A stretch of DNA of 64,000 nt from JAEUMY01 sp033764435 (GCA_033764435.1 JANRIX010000011.1:1-64000); one strand, 5' to 3'; positions 1 through 9,072 are shown, numbered from the stretch's first letter. The notes: a model not told the origin generated them from the letters alone. A program made the numbers and translations.

Positions 1-1931
1 TGGAACGTCGCCCCGTTAGGCGCGGTAATGGAGTACGAACCTCCGTTCGTCAGCGTCGAGCCGCTGATCGTCAATCCAAGCTGCTGTCCAACCGCTCCAC
101 TGAACGTCAAGGTCGCCTGCTGACCAGGGAAATCAAAGGTGACAGTCTTTTCTTGGCCGAGCAACAGTAAGCCAGCGTCAATTGTCCCAGACCTATAGAG
201 CGTCACCGATGCCGCACCTGGATTCCCATTGATCCCGGAAATCTCGACGCGGTAATTGCCCGCCACAGACAGGTCAGGAATCGCCACTGCGCCCGCGGCA
301 GCGGGAATGGTTCCCGTCGAGAGCAAGCTGCCGTCGGGGCGGCGCACGGATACGGTTCCACCACCCGCAAATGTCACTGTTGTGAAGTTGAGGCCCAGAC
401 GGTCACCGACGGCCCCAACAAACGACAGAATCGCGAGCTGTCCGCGTGCCGTCGTCGCGACCGCCTTGGTCTCACCCACTGCTATCGGTCCGAAGTCCTG
501 ATCCACCACGGTAGCCAGAGCGACCTTCAGCGAGCCCGAGCCCCCACTGAATGGAATTATCTCGAGTACATACTCCCCATTGACCGGGAGCAATGGCAGC
601 CGCGCAAACAAGCCAGTGGCGCCGACTGAACCAGAGTACAAGAGACTGCCGTTGGGTTGCCTGAGATTAATCGTTGCGCCGTTTCCGGTCAGTGACACGT
701 CGGTCACATCAAGCACCAATTGCGCTCCGGCCGACCCAGTGAAGGTCAGCCTGGCACTCTGGCCCGAAGCAGCAAACGCAAGGCTAGTCGGCGCGGCATC
801 CAGAGTGATCGGCCCCTCGATATCCTCGCCCAGCGATACGGTCACATTGCCACCAGCCACACCTGCGATGACCCGTAGCGTGTGAGTACCGGTGTCTTCA
901 AGAACAGGCAAAGAAATCGAACTGGTGCCGGCATTGAATGACTGCGTCGAACCCAACTGCTGCCCATTGGGTTTGAACAGGGCAACGGTGCCCGTCTGCA
1001 ACGTGATGTTCGTCAGCCGCGCTTTAAGTCCGGTCAGCCCCGCCGTGCCTTCGAACAGGAGCAGACCGATCTTGCTCGCCGCGAGCGGCAAGGTCTGCCC
1101 TGCTCCATTAACGGACACCCGCCCGGTCGCGACCACGTCGGCGGCAACGTTCGGCGCAGGCACAATGAAGAGATCGCTTGTGCTGGTCGCATTGCCGGCC
1201 TGCGTGGTGACCTTGACCTTGCCGCCGGATGCGATCGGCGCGGCGACGGTGAGATTGAGGTCAGTCGCGGCAGTGACAGTCGCCGTGGCGGCGTTGACCG
1301 TGACTTGATTTCCTGAAGTGGCAGGAACAAAGTTGGAACCCGCGACCGTGAAGGCGCCACCAGGCGCGACCACAGTGGGAGAGATGCCAGTGATCTGCGG
1401 CGGCTGTGACGGCAGCACTGTGAATGGACTGGGGCTTGTCGCCAAACCCGCGGAGGTCGTGACAGTGACCGGCCCCGAAATCGCGCCAGTCGGCACCGAA
1501 GTTTGCAGCGTGGTGGTGGTTGCTGACGACACGACAGCGGCAACACCAGCGAATCTGATCGTGTTCTCCGCAGCGACCGCCTTGAAGTTGGTGCCGCGAA
1601 TCGTTACGGCCTGCCCGACTTGTCCACTACTTGGCGTCAGCGAGTCGATGCTTGGAACTGGTAGCGCGCGCCGTGTGACAGACTTGAGATTCCCTGCCTT
1701 GTCATAGACATAGTCTGTGGTCACGCCTTCCGCATCTGTCGTGGAAATCAGTCTGCCCAGAGCGTCGTAGCTGTACTGGGTTGTTTGGGCACCGTACGCT
1801 GCCGGCAAAATGGAGATGCTTCCATCCTGTTCTGCGGACGGTCCTGAAATTCCCGTCAACACGATAGCAAACAGAAACAAGTTTCGAGCAGCTTTCGATA
1901 CCGCCTGCGTTACCGTTGCGGTAGGGGTCAT
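1..1931 (-). CDS. Rhs/YD-repeat protein with IPT/TIG domains, N-terminal part (3' end outside window)
   Basis: I translated the minus strand from the ATG at 1931; the frame is open over every stretch checked and appears to run off the left edge (about 643 residues visible). Residues 1-35 look like a signal peptide (hydrophobic NLFLFAIVLTG). Residues about 45-70 hold a YD repeat (YSYDALGRLIST, then DYVYDKAGNLKS). Two IPT/TIG-like immunoglobulin folds follow (SLTPSSGQVGQAVTIRGTNF and ISPTVVAPGGAFTVAGSNF). The rest is a run of similar beta-rich units with G-x-A-x-L-x-F-x-G patterns. This is the layout of large secreted Rhs/wall-associated proteins, whose toxin tip lies at the C terminus, here out of view. 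The start overlaps the stop of the upstream 88-aa gene (ATGA), so the two are probably translationally coupled. Function beyond secretion and surface exposure is inference. Confidence 0.8.
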   Translation of the reverse strand, partial: MTPTATVTQAVSKAARNLFLFAIVLTGISGPSAEQDGSISILPAAYGAQTTQYSYDALGRLISTTDAEGVTTDYVYDKAGNLKSVTRRALPVPSIDSLTPSSGQVGQAVTIRGTNFKAVAAENTIRFAGVAAVVSSATTTTLQTSVPTGAISGPVTVTTSAGLATSPSPFTVLPSQPPQITGISPTVVAPGGAFTVAGSNFVPATSGNQVTVNAATATVTAATDLNLTVAAPIASGGKVKVTTQAGNATSTSDLFIVPAPNVAADVVATGRVSVNGAGQTLPLAASKIGLLLFEGTAGLTGLKARLTNITLQTGTVALFKPNGQQLGSTQSFNAGTSSISLPVLEDTGTHTLRVIAGVAGGNVTVSLGEDIEGPITLDAAPTSLAFAASGQSARLTFTGSAGAQLVLDVTDVSLTGNGATINLRQPNGSLLYSGSVGATGLFARLPLLPVNGEYVLEIIPFSGGSGSLKVALATVVDQDFGPIAVGETKAVATTARGQLAILSFVGAVGDRLGLNFTTVTFAGGGTVSVRRPDGSLLSTGTIPAAAGAVAIPDLSVAGNYRVEISGINGNPGAASVTLYRSGTIDAGLLLLGQEKTVTFDFPGQQATLTFSGAVGQQLGLTISGSTLTNGGSYSITAPNGATF

Positions 1932-2194
1932 GGTTGGCTTCCTGCCGCATTGAGCGGAACAAAGATCGAAAAGGCTGAATCGGCACCCGCCAAGACGGAA
2001 ACTTCAGCGAGATGAATCGAAGGAAATGGATGATTGGCGCGAGAGCTTGCCGCGCCTGACTTTGCGGACAATTCACCCGAACGGGGCGAATGCTGGTCGG
2101 GGGCAAACTCCGGAGTGGATGTGTTCGCATTGGCGACCAGTGCCCAAAAAATGAGGGCAAAAGCAACCAAGGCTCGAGCAAAGAGCCGTCGCAT
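1928..2194 (-). CDS. Small secreted protein upstream of the Rhs gene
   Basis: An 88-aa protein with a clear signal peptide (MRRLFARALVAFALIFWALVANA, likely cleaved after ANA) and a Ser/Pro-rich mature part with no recognised domain. Its stop overlaps the Rhs start by four bases (ATGA), which argues that it is real and co-translated with the Rhs protein. It could be a periplasmic accessory factor, but nothing in the sequence shows that. Family unknown. Confidence 0.55.
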   Translation of the reverse strand: MRRLFARALVAFALIFWALVANANTSTPEFAPDQHSPRSGELSAKSGAASSRANHPFPSIHLAEVSVLAGADSAFSIFVPLNAAGSQP

Positions 2195-2309
2195 GAAACT
2201 CCCTGAAATCTTTTCTTGTTTCTTCTTGGTATTGAACTGGTCTCAGCCGCGTTGCGGTTAAGCGGGCGCGAAGATATCCTGTGATTTGATTCCGGTCAAT
2301 GCATTTTTC

Positions 2310-2939
2310 ATGACAAGTTCATCATTTATTAGAATTCTCTTATTGGTTGTTGCCGCTTCCGTTTTTGCACCAAATACTTACGCGTGCGAACCGCCGACAA
2401 TCCTTGCTCCCGCCGCCCACCAGGTTTTGAGCACGTCAAAACCCACGGTGGCATGGCTGTCGGCTTCGACCACGGATGCGCATGAGATTGAAGTCATCGC
2501 GCGCGTCCCGGAAGGCGAAGTACTGCAACGCATTCAACGAACGGTGCACGGTCAACAGTGGCAGCCCGATACCGCACTCGCCAACCGTGATGCCGTCATA
2601 TCGTTGCGTGTCACCCGTCGCTGTGCCAATCAGCAGAGCTCCTCGACGGAGCGAATATTTCACCTGAGTTTTGCGGGAGCTTGCCCGACGCCGTCTTACA
2701 TGTCACCTACAAAGGTTGGTAGGTTTTTGCGGCTCGAATGGAAAAAAGTCCATCCGATCAAGGCGCTGGAAATCAGAAATTTTTTTGGTGAGAAAGCGTC
2801 GCCCGGTGAATCGGCGACAACCGATCGAACACCTGCGTTGATTCAACTTTCAGGACAGGCAGCGGAGACCGTGGGCATTCGGGCTCAGTGTGAAGAAGGC
2901 CTCAGCGACTGGGTCTGGGTACCGGTGGCATCGCCCTGA
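2310..2939 (+). CDS. Secreted protein of unknown function
   Basis: The 209-aa reading from the ATG at 2310 gives a compact signal peptide (MTSSSFIRILLLVVAASVFA, cleavage near TYA-C); an in-frame TTG at 2286 would add eight residues and is less likely. The mature part has several Cys residues and repeated beta-strand-like segments with a W near each end (VAWLSAS, LRLEWKKV, LSDWVWVPV), resembling fibronectin-III/Ig-like modules without a clear family match. It is transcribed away from the Rhs pair, so the space between may hold both promoters. Its 3' end overlaps the convergent haloperoxidase gene by 38 bp. Confidence 0.6.
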   Translation: MTSSSFIRILLLVVAASVFAPNTYACEPPTILAPAAHQVLSTSKPTVAWLSASTTDAHEIEVIARVPEGEVLQRIQRTVHGQQWQPDTALANRDAVISLRVTRRCANQQSSSTERIFHLSFAGACPTPSYMSPTKVGRFLRLEWKKVHPIKALEIRNFFGEKASPGESATTDRTPALIQLSGQAAETVGIRAQCEEGLSDWVWVPVASP

Positions 2940-4047
2940 TCGCTGCAGCACCTACACGTTGTCCGAGCACCAGGCCGTCCTCATTGTCGAAGGTGAAATG
3001 GATGCCACCCCAGAGTCGGGAGTCGGCGGCTTGCCTTGCAAGGCGATCTGCCTCTGCCTCCAAGCTGGGCACGTAGGCAGCAATCACCTTCGCCACAGCA
3101 CCCGACACGGTCGAGTGGCCGGATGGGTAACTCGGAAACGGCGGTGTCACCAGTCGCGGCGTGAATGAGCCCAGGCCCAGTCGCTCTGCAGCGGTGATCG
3201 GTCGCTCGGTCCAGTAGGTGTACTTGTAGTGCCAGCAGACGACCATTGCGTCATACATCGCCTTGTTGGCCGCGGCGAAGAGCCGAATCTCATCTACCTG
3301 CTCACCGGACGTCCGGAGCATGGCGCGCAGGCGTTGATTCCAAACGCCGGGTGGGGTGACGGATCCTGCATCAAGGTGCCAGTCGTCTGCCGCACTCTGC
3401 TGGGCCGGTGACAGCGTCTGTTTTATGTTGAGTACTTCATGAGTCGCATCGAGATAGGCTGTAGAGTTGGGTGAGAGCGGCCCCTTTATCGGATAGACGG
3501 CGGGATTGTCCGAGAAATACAGTCGCCATTCCCCAGCAAACGGTTCGGCTGGCGTGTTCATGAAAATCGGTGCCGTCGGCCGCCATTCACCAACAAACGG
3601 GCTGGGATTCGTCCGGATTCGTCGCGGTGGAAACGCGCCATCGGCCTGCGCCCTTGCCCGCACAGAATGCACGACTGACTGCACGCGATCGAGCTTGCAA
3701 TCAGACCCGCCCTGCTCCGCAATCTCTGCGAGCGCCTGAAGCCGCCCCGGCGTTTCGAGCGGGAAGAAATATTCGAGGACTTGTGCAGCCGTGGCGTTGA
3801 GTTGGCGAATGCGGCATGGCTGCGACTCGCTCGCTGATACGTCGCGCACCTCCAGCAGCGCACCGTGCAGTGCCGCGAGAACCCGGGAAGCACGCAGCGG
3901 GTTCGTCTGATACTTCTGGATCAAGGAGAGGGATTCGTCCTGCCACCGGTACATAGCCTGATCAAGGCGCTCAGCTTTCTGGGCCGGAACGCCGGCGCAA
4001 CCCGCCAATACGAGGACGATCAGAATCAGATATACAAGGAGTGCCAT
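2902..4047 (-). CDS. Vanadium-dependent haloperoxidase / PAP2-superfamily lipoprotein
   Basis: 381 aa. The N terminus is a lipoprotein signal (lipobox LVLAGC), so the protein should be membrane-anchored in the envelope. The C-terminal half carries the PAP2/haloperoxidase signature: a Lys-Tyr-rich helix (WHYKYTYWTERPI), the PSYPSGHS motif that binds phosphate or vanadate, and a late SRLWGGIHFTFDN segment supplying the last catalytic Arg/His. These motifs fit vanadium-dependent haloperoxidases better than lipid phosphatases, which have TM helices around the motif; substrate is unknown. The first third (charge-rich, RLDQAMYRWQDES) is unassigned. Divergent from the DNA-binding gene at 4223. Confidence 0.8.
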   Translation of the reverse strand: MALLVYLILIVLVLAGCAGVPAQKAERLDQAMYRWQDESLSLIQKYQTNPLRASRVLAALHGALLEVRDVSASESQPCRIRQLNATAAQVLEYFFPLETPGRLQALAEIAEQGGSDCKLDRVQSVVHSVRARAQADGAFPPRRIRTNPSPFVGEWRPTAPIFMNTPAEPFAGEWRLYFSDNPAVYPIKGPLSPNSTAYLDATHEVLNIKQTLSPAQQSAADDWHLDAGSVTPPGVWNQRLRAMLRTSGEQVDEIRLFAAANKAMYDAMVVCWHYKYTYWTERPITAAERLGLGSFTPRLVTPPFPSYPSGHSTVSGAVAKVIAAYVPSLEAEADRLARQAADSRLWGGIHFTFDNEDGLVLGQRVGAAAIRAMPPVPRPSR

Positions 4048-4222
4048 GAGTCGAGAGCTTCAGCGATATTGATCAAATTCGAGAAGGTGTTGTTGGTTTG
4101 TGGTCACCCTGTGGAGGCCTCAGGGCAAGGGTAAGGTCTTTAACCGAAAGGACGCAAGGGCTAACAGCCGCAAAACCTATCACCATGCCATCATTGCATG
4201 GACGTCCGGAAATCTGCCAGCC

Positions 4223-4963
4223 ATGCTCAGTCGAACCATTCGATTCTTCACCACTGCAGAGGTTGCCATCCGCCTCGGGGTCAGCCCTCGTCAGGCGGAA
4301 CGGCAAATGCGTGCGTTGGCTCTGAATCCCTGGCTCTGGGATGACCGAGCGCATTGGAGCGAGCGCGATGTGCTCCTCGCGGAGGAGCGATATGGTGTGC
4401 AGCGAGCGTTCGTCGTAAATGCTGATTACAGCATGCGTTCGCGAGATGTGGCGGCCTATCTCGGCATCTCCATGAAACTGCTTGAGCGCCTCATCGGGCG
4501 TGGCCTGCGCCATGAAATTGACCGTGTGAAACCCGGCACCGAGTGGCTGTACGCCCGCTCAACGGTAGAGCTTTATCGCGAAAAGCGAGATCGCGTGCGC
4601 AGGGAAAAGCTGTGGCGCGCGGTAGACATCGGCAAACACTTCGGTGTCACTCCGCAGTCTGCAATGAACTGGGTACGGGGGGATCCAGCCCACTTCCCCA
4701 AGCCAGTACTGAAACTAGCAGGCATCGACTACTGGATACCTGCCAAAGTGAAGGCCTATAAGCGAGATCAAGACAAGTTCCTGCGGCAACCGACTCTAAG
4801 TGATCTTTCAGCGCGGACTGGCATCCCAAAACCAAAGCTCTCGCAATGGATCAAGACGGGCAAGTTACCTGCAATGGAAGTGCGGTTGCATCAGCGGCGG
4901 TTCCCGGCAGAACATTGGAAGTCGATCGTGAAAGCCGCAGAAAGTCTGGCGAGAGGGCCCTAG
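4223..4963 (+). CDS. Multi-HTH (MerR/excisionase-like) DNA-binding protein
   Basis: 246 aa from the ATG at 4223; an upstream in-frame start at 4100 would add 41 residues with poor coding character. Several helix-turn-helix-like units occur in series: FFTTAEVAIRLGVSPRQAERQM, MRSRDVAAYLGISMKLLERLI, AVDIGKHFGVTPQSAMNWV and LSDLSARTGIPKPKLSQWIK. Each resembles the short winged-helix of AlpA/excisionase/MerR-type proteins. No catalytic motif is visible. Arrays of such modules occur in mobile-element regulators and integrase accessory proteins; which applies here cannot be decided. Confidence 0.6.
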   Translation: MLSRTIRFFTTAEVAIRLGVSPRQAERQMRALALNPWLWDDRAHWSERDVLLAEERYGVQRAFVVNADYSMRSRDVAAYLGISMKLLERLIGRGLRHEIDRVKPGTEWLYARSTVELYREKRDRVRREKLWRAVDIGKHFGVTPQSAMNWVRGDPAHFPKPVLKLAGIDYWIPAKVKAYKRDQDKFLRQPTLSDLSARTGIPKPKLSQWIKTGKLPAMEVRLHQRRFPAEHWKSIVKAAESLARGP

Positions 4964-5441
4964 AAATATCCGGCTTATTTAGGACCTCAATTCACCAGCG
5001 CCATGTGGGGTGGTCTTACCACGCCACTCTTGCTCAAAGGCAAAACTGGCCAAACGATGTCTAAGCTTAGGTGCGCATGTGTTTGAGCGCAATCTCACCC
5101 AGCACTTCACCGGGCAGCGCAAACGACTGCTATGCACCCGTCCAGTGCTGCTCTGTTTGCATCGCAGCATTCATGAATTCCAGTTTGCGTCTGAATACGT
5201 CTGTGAGCTGTTGCAATGCCTCGGTGGAAGAAAGATAAATTATCTTCCGCAAAATAATTTCTGCTAATTCGTAAAAGAGGGCCTTCTGCACGTTGCTGTG
5301 CAGGGCGGGTGGCATAGGCCAGCTAGTCTTTGAGCATCAGGACCGTGACCGGATCGAAGCGCCTGGTTGATACGATTCCAGACTGCCTCGACGCTGGCCC
5401 GTTCCTTCTATTGGCAAGTTACCTATGACGGACTCTGCCGC
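4964..5441. other. Non-coding stretch with degenerate sequence
   Basis: No reading frame here has convincing coding character. The only structured piece is the AT-rich element at 5233-5268, described separately. The segment just before 5441 (TATTGGCAAGTTACC near 5408) resembles the sequence at 9980-9991 in front of the second copy of that element. Confidence 0.4.
5233..5268. repeat. AT-rich palindromic element, copy 1
   Basis: AGATAAATTATCT (5233-5245, inverted repeat AGATAA/TTATCT around one A) is followed 23 bp later by AATTTCTGCTAAT (5256-5268). The same two blocks with the same 23-bp offset occur at 10001-10036. Each copy lies downstream of one of the two 65-aa paralogous genes. It could be a recombination site, an element end or a regulatory site. 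Confidence 0.6.
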
Positions 5442-5639
5442 CTAGACGGGCCTCTCACCATTCGCCGCTTCGAATGCGCGAATCTCAGACTCGATATCCG
5501 CGAGTTGCCTGCGCGCTGCACCCACCATGGCAGCCACCGCCCTGGGGTGCAGGTCCGCCGGTGGCGGCCTCTCCACTGTTTCGCGGAACTTTTCGCGATT
5601 TGCGAGAGCCACAAGATACTGGTGTTTATTCGTGATCAA
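5442..5639 (-). CDS. 65-aa protein resembling the N terminus of HigA-type antitoxins, paralogue 1
   Basis: Translated from TTG at 5639 this is 65 aa, exactly the length of its paralogue at 10114-10311; a longer frame from 5690 has no counterpart there. The two share ITN-x-x-QY-x-VALANREKFR, LHPRAVAAM and AAR-x-QLA-x-IE-x-x-IRA-x-E. The opening ITN-x-x-QY pattern and the closing helix resemble the segment before the HTH in HigA-like antitoxins, but no HTH follows. It lies 12 bp after the stop of an 85-aa gene on the same strand, which suggests a two-gene operon. The antitoxin role is inferred. Confidence 0.55.
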   Translation of the reverse strand: MITNKHQYLVALANREKFRETVERPPPADLHPRAVAAMVGAARRQLADIESEIRAFEAANGERPV

Positions 5640-5650
5640 GAAAACCTGCT

Positions 5651-5908
5651 TCAGCTTGCGCGTCGCCACAAAGCGGAAAGTCTCCGCCATGCGCGATGGA
5701 GAAATCCCTTCGGACGATTGGGAAGAGGCTCACCGACGAGTACCTTGCCATTCCAATGGATTGTTTCACCTGGTCGAGGGACGGGTGGGAAGCGTTCGTC
5801 AGTCGGCGGTACGTAGACCGCCCGTCCGCTCGCAAACAATTGGTCCATCCTGCGCCGTACTTCTGCTTGTTCGGCTTCGTTCAATTCGCTGTAGCCTCGA
5901 ATATCCAA
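5651..5908 (-). CDS. Small protein in operon with the 65-aa gene
   Basis: 85 aa from a TTG start with GGAG about six bases upstream. The N terminus is acidic-helical (ELNEAEQAEVRRRMDQLF), the middle is Pro-rich (RFPPVPRPGETIHWNGKVLV), and the C terminus is basic and Trp-rich (HRAWRRLSALWRRAS). No family recognised. Position directly upstream of the antitoxin-like 65-aa gene makes it a possible partner or toxin, but the second copy of the 65-aa gene (10114-10311) has no such neighbour. Confidence 0.4.
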   Translation of the reverse strand: MDIRGYSELNEAEQAEVRRRMDQLFASGRAVYVPPTDERFPPVPRPGETIHWNGKVLVGEPLPNRPKGFLHRAWRRLSALWRRAS

Positions 5909-6233
5909 ATTACGCTCCGCCAGTTGATCCCCCTGCTCGACGTCTTGCCATTAATTCGGGTGAGAAGTCGCTCAATACTTGTTCACCGACGCCTGCCCAT
6001 CAGATGGCGCTTTCAGGGAAGAAAGAGTGTCCCTTCAACGTACCATAGCTCTGTGCAGAAATCGAATACGCTTGTGGAATCCAATCCCCATGCGCTAGTA
6101 CAGCATTGTTTGCCACACGCCATAGATTCGTAGTGCCAACAACCCGGGCCACACACCGGCAACCAGATATGTCATGCAGACTTTCCACCAATGGTAGAAG
6201 CCTTGGTCTGAATCATCCGATACTGGAGCACGC
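5909..6233. other. Gene-free interval
   Basis: No reading frame on either strand has coding character, and no hairpin or repeat stands out. It may hold the promoters of the divergent genes at 5908 and 6234. Confidence 0.3.
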
Positions 6234-6908
6234 GTGCGAAAACAGTCTGGTCATTCCCAGGTCCATATAGCCGTTGGAACGCGAAAGGCTGCGAAAAGGC
6301 ACCTGGAGCAGAGTCAATCTGATCAATTCATCGTGATTTCGGTCGACGATGCCACCGCCTCGTCATTTCAGTCATTCGCCGAAAATCTCAGCCACATTGC
6401 CGACCACCTGTTTTCAGCGCTGCAATTGAGGCACCCGCCGGATACCATGGCGCAGCTCGTCGACTTGCTGGTGCCGCAAGCCCCTGTCCCGCCTCATGCA
6501 CTCAAGCTGGCGGCCATGACAGCGCAAGCTAAGTCGGCTGTGCTGAAGAGCGGCGACTGGCTGACTGCGAATAATGTTGCGAAACTCGCGGGCCAGGGCG
6601 TGCGAAACCCGGCGGAATTGCCCAGCCGGTGGCTGAAGCAGGGAAAGATTTTCGCTATCCATCACCGCGGCACAGATTACTTTCCGGTCTACGGTCTGGA
6701 TCCCGATACGGGCTACCGACCGAGGAAAGCGATCGCGTCTGTCATCGCCCTCCTAAAAGACGGGAGAGATGGTTGGGACATGGCCTACTGGTTCGAATCG
6801 ATAAACAGCTTCCTTGGGGGCAAGACACCTAAGTCACTGCTGCGCTCAAAACCAGAAAAGGTGATCGCCGCCGCGAAAGATTATGCGGCCGGCATCACAC
6901 ATGGCTGA
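6234..6908 (+). CDS. DUF2384-like (Xre/MbcA/ParS C-terminal) domain protein
   Basis: 224 aa from a GTG start. The C-terminal third has the pattern of the toxin-binding domain of Xre/MbcA/ParS antitoxins: a Trp-rich helix (GWDMAYWFESINSFLGG) followed by KTPKSLL and a short helix. The preceding block (RWLKQGKIFAIHHRGTDYFPVYGLD) looks like the adaptor segment found with that domain in some mobile-element proteins. The N-terminal 90 residues are unassigned. Another DUF2384-type protein is encoded on the opposite strand at 7043-7651. No RES-type toxin gene was found beside either. Family assignment is from pattern only. Confidence 0.5.
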   Translation: MRKQSGHSQVHIAVGTRKAAKRHLEQSQSDQFIVISVDDATASSFQSFAENLSHIADHLFSALQLRHPPDTMAQLVDLLVPQAPVPPHALKLAAMTAQAKSAVLKSGDWLTANNVAKLAGQGVRNPAELPSRWLKQGKIFAIHHRGTDYFPVYGLDPDTGYRPRKAIASVIALLKDGRDGWDMAYWFESINSFLGGKTPKSLLRSKPEKVIAAAKDYAAGITHG

Positions 6909-7042
6909 CGGTGAGAAGTCGAGATTAGTGATCCGATCGCCAGTACTCGAAAGAGTTTCGAGTGGTGCTCCGTTCTGCAGACCCAAACTGCCTTCATCAA
7001 TCCGTGACGATTTCACAGCGCCATCGGTTCTTGGCAATCGCA

Positions 7043-7651
7043 CTACGCAGACACACCTGTCGCTGAGTGAACTAGTAGTCGGATCAGTTTGGCCCGATTT
7101 GTTCGCGTCTCCAGCAACTCATGCGGTTTGACACCGCCCAAGGCAGGATTGGGCCAATTGAGCCACCCGCAGACCCACTTTGCCGCATCGAAGCCCTGCG
7201 CGGCAGCAGCATGCCCTGTCATGTGCTCCGTCAAGTGAATCAGTTCAAAGATGGTGCGCATCCTGGCGGTCGAAATGCGACCAAAGACAGCCACATCCCT
7301 CGCTCGAACGCACTCTTGGTCGACCCCAAGCCATTCAAAGAGTTGAGCTCGCGGCATGCCCATCCTGCGGGCGAGGGCCGCAGCATCCTTCACTCCAGGT
7401 TGAGTCTGCGCGTTCTGAGCTCGATCTGCAGTCTTTTGCTTCGCAACGACCACTGGTCTCAATCGCGGCCCCTTTCTCTGTCCCGCTCGCGACAGACGCA
7501 GGATTCTTGCCAAAGCAACATATGCTTTGCGACGGGCGTCGCGCACCTTTCGAACTGTCTCATCGTTGACGTCAATAAACACACGCTGTTGTTGGTTTTG
7601 CCTACCTCTCCCAGAAGGGAAGGTCCTTGGTAGCATTGGCATCGCAATCAA
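7043..7651 (-). CDS. DUF2384 (Xre/MbcA/ParS-type) antitoxin-like protein
   Basis: 202 aa. The last 50 residues match the antitoxin C-terminal pattern: AAKWVCGWLNWPNPALGGVKP, HELLETRTNRAKLIRLL. A helical N-terminal DNA-binding part is plausible (AALARRMGMPRAQLFEWLGV). Members of this family neutralise RES-type NAD-consuming toxins, but the adjacent upstream gene (7602-7985, overlapping by 50 bp) lacks a RES signature. Either the toxin has been lost or the neighbour is an unusual partner. The true start could be one of the Met codons a few residues downstream. Confidence 0.6.
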   Translation of the reverse strand: MIAMPMLPRTFPSGRGRQNQQQRVFIDVNDETVRKVRDARRKAYVALARILRLSRAGQRKGPRLRPVVVAKQKTADRAQNAQTQPGVKDAAALARRMGMPRAQLFEWLGVDQECVRARDVAVFGRISTARMRTIFELIHLTEHMTGHAAAAQGFDAAKWVCGWLNWPNPALGGVKPHELLETRTNRAKLIRLLVHSATGVSA

Positions 7652-7985
7652 ACCTCACCCACTGTGCGCCACATGATCGAGCATGGCGCGCGATGTCTTT
7701 GAGTGGCCCGCCGGCCGCGAACTGTTGATCGCCTTCAGAGAATCGGATCAACCATCCATTCGGAACGCCATAGATGATGGCGTCAGGAATGACTACAGGT
7801 TCTGGACTCTCCGTCCGTTCATCTAGATTGTTGGCCAGATTGGCTTCGACATGCCCGGTTGATAGCCAGAGCACTGGCCGGATTTCGACACCGATAATCG
7901 TACCCAGCCAAGACATTGCCACGCCTAGTCGGGCAATGAGCCACTTCACCACTCTTGCAACATGTCCATCTTCCTGAATTCTCAT
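7602..7985 (-). CDS. Unknown protein overlapping the DUF2384 antitoxin gene
   Basis: 127 aa with a good ribosome-binding site (AGGGGGAACT before ATG). The N terminus has a hydrophobic stretch (VAMSWLGTIIGVEIRPVLWLST), then PEPVVIPDAIIYG, PNGWLIRF and a conserved-looking Cys/Trp-containing end (CGAQWVRFDCDA). The VLWLSTGHV opening and the acidic end recall DUF5983-type small proteins of mobile elements, but this is not secure. The 50-bp overlap with the following antitoxin-like gene suggests a bicistronic unit. Confidence 0.5.
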   Translation of the reverse strand: MRIQEDGHVARVVKWLIARLGVAMSWLGTIIGVEIRPVLWLSTGHVEANLANNLDERTESPEPVVIPDAIIYGVPNGWLIRFSEGDQQFAAGGPLKDIARHARSCGAQWVRFDCDANATKDLPFWER

Positions 7986-8251
7986 AGTTCCCCCTGCGTT
8001 ACGTCTGTAAATTCAGAACTTCGGCTGCCAATCAGAAGAGGGTGCATACGGTTCTACCAGGCGCGCCAAATCACTGCTGCAGTCCAGAGGTACTGAAACA
8101 ATGAATCAAAGAATCTTCAGGAAAACCCAGAGTGCCGAAATGCAATTACTTGCCGAGAAGGCGCAACCATCCTCAGTGTCAGCAATGAGTTTTCACTCTA
8201 AGAGCGCGCGCATGTGCCTCTGGCCCTTGACCAACCCCGAGCTATCAACGA

Positions 8252-8797
8252 GTGCTTGTGAGTAGCAATCTTGTACTTCACACTGCGTTTGGACTAGTTG
8301 CACTATGTTGCGCACTCCACCAGGCGGCCCCCTCGAAAAGTTCTCGTCGGCACAGGCTCGTTGGGTGGTTGTTCTTCGTCTCCTTGTCGGCTACTTCTGC
8401 GTCTGTAATCTTTTACCCAGATCGCATAGCCGGCGGTGTGTTTCGCATCTACGGTGCGTCGGCTGTAATTGCTGCCGCTGCGGCGATTCTGATTCGCTAT
8501 GGATTTAGGAGAACGCACGGGTGGAAGTGGGCATATATTGGTCTGCTGTACTACTCCACTAGTGCATGCCTAGTCGCATCCGCCGGTGTTATCGCAAGCA
8601 AGGTATTGGCGCAAACGGTTCCGTTTCAAGTGACCTTCCCGCTCATGTTCGCGGGCATCACAGTGCTTACGACCGTGGCGAGCTGGCGTGCAACGCTGCA
8701 TTATGGGCGTGAGAATCGAATATGCTTCCGCATGCTTTCGCTGGTCCCCATCTTGGCTGGGGATAGCTGTGTTTTTGGCCTGCTCTTTCTGAGGTGA
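8252..8797 (+). CDS. DUF2306-like integral membrane protein
   Basis: 181 aa from a GTG start, with about five hydrophobic helices (LVLHTAFGLVALCCALH, LVGWLFFVSLSATSASVIF, IYGASAVIAAAAAILI, LMFAGITVLTTVASW, LSLVPILAGDSCVFGLLFL). A His in the first helix and the SSRRHRLVGW junction between the first two helices match the H and HR-x-x-G-x pattern of DUF2306/heme-oxygenase-like membrane families. Function unknown. It stands alone, with no operon partner. Confidence 0.55.
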   Translation: MLVSSNLVLHTAFGLVALCCALHQAAPSKSSRRHRLVGWLFFVSLSATSASVIFYPDRIAGGVFRIYGASAVIAAAAAILIRYGFRRTHGWKWAYIGLLYYSTSACLVASAGVIASKVLAQTVPFQVTFPLMFAGITVLTTVASWRATLHYGRENRICFRMLSLVPILAGDSCVFGLLFLR

Positions 8798-9072
8798 GTC
8801 CAGACATCGTACTCACCTACGCTGTCAACGGCACAACAATTCTCTAGTGTTGATATCAACCTCGAATTGCCCACCTTGGGTAGCAATGGGTTAAGCACAG
8901 CGATCCAGGTGATGACCTCATGTCGCCTGTACTGCGGAGCATGGTGGTCGTGATTCACTAGGGCGAGGGATTGCGCCACGTGGAGCCTCCTGTCGAGCTG
9001 GTCGCCGCAGTATTGCGGGCAAGTCCTTTGTACATTTGGTGCGCGGCCGCAAAAAAAGAAGGCCCCCGCCAT

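Noticed and set aside
256..1707. Plus-strand frames over the first 1.7 kb
   Set aside because: The minus-strand frame encodes YD and TIG repeats; plus frames are its shadows.
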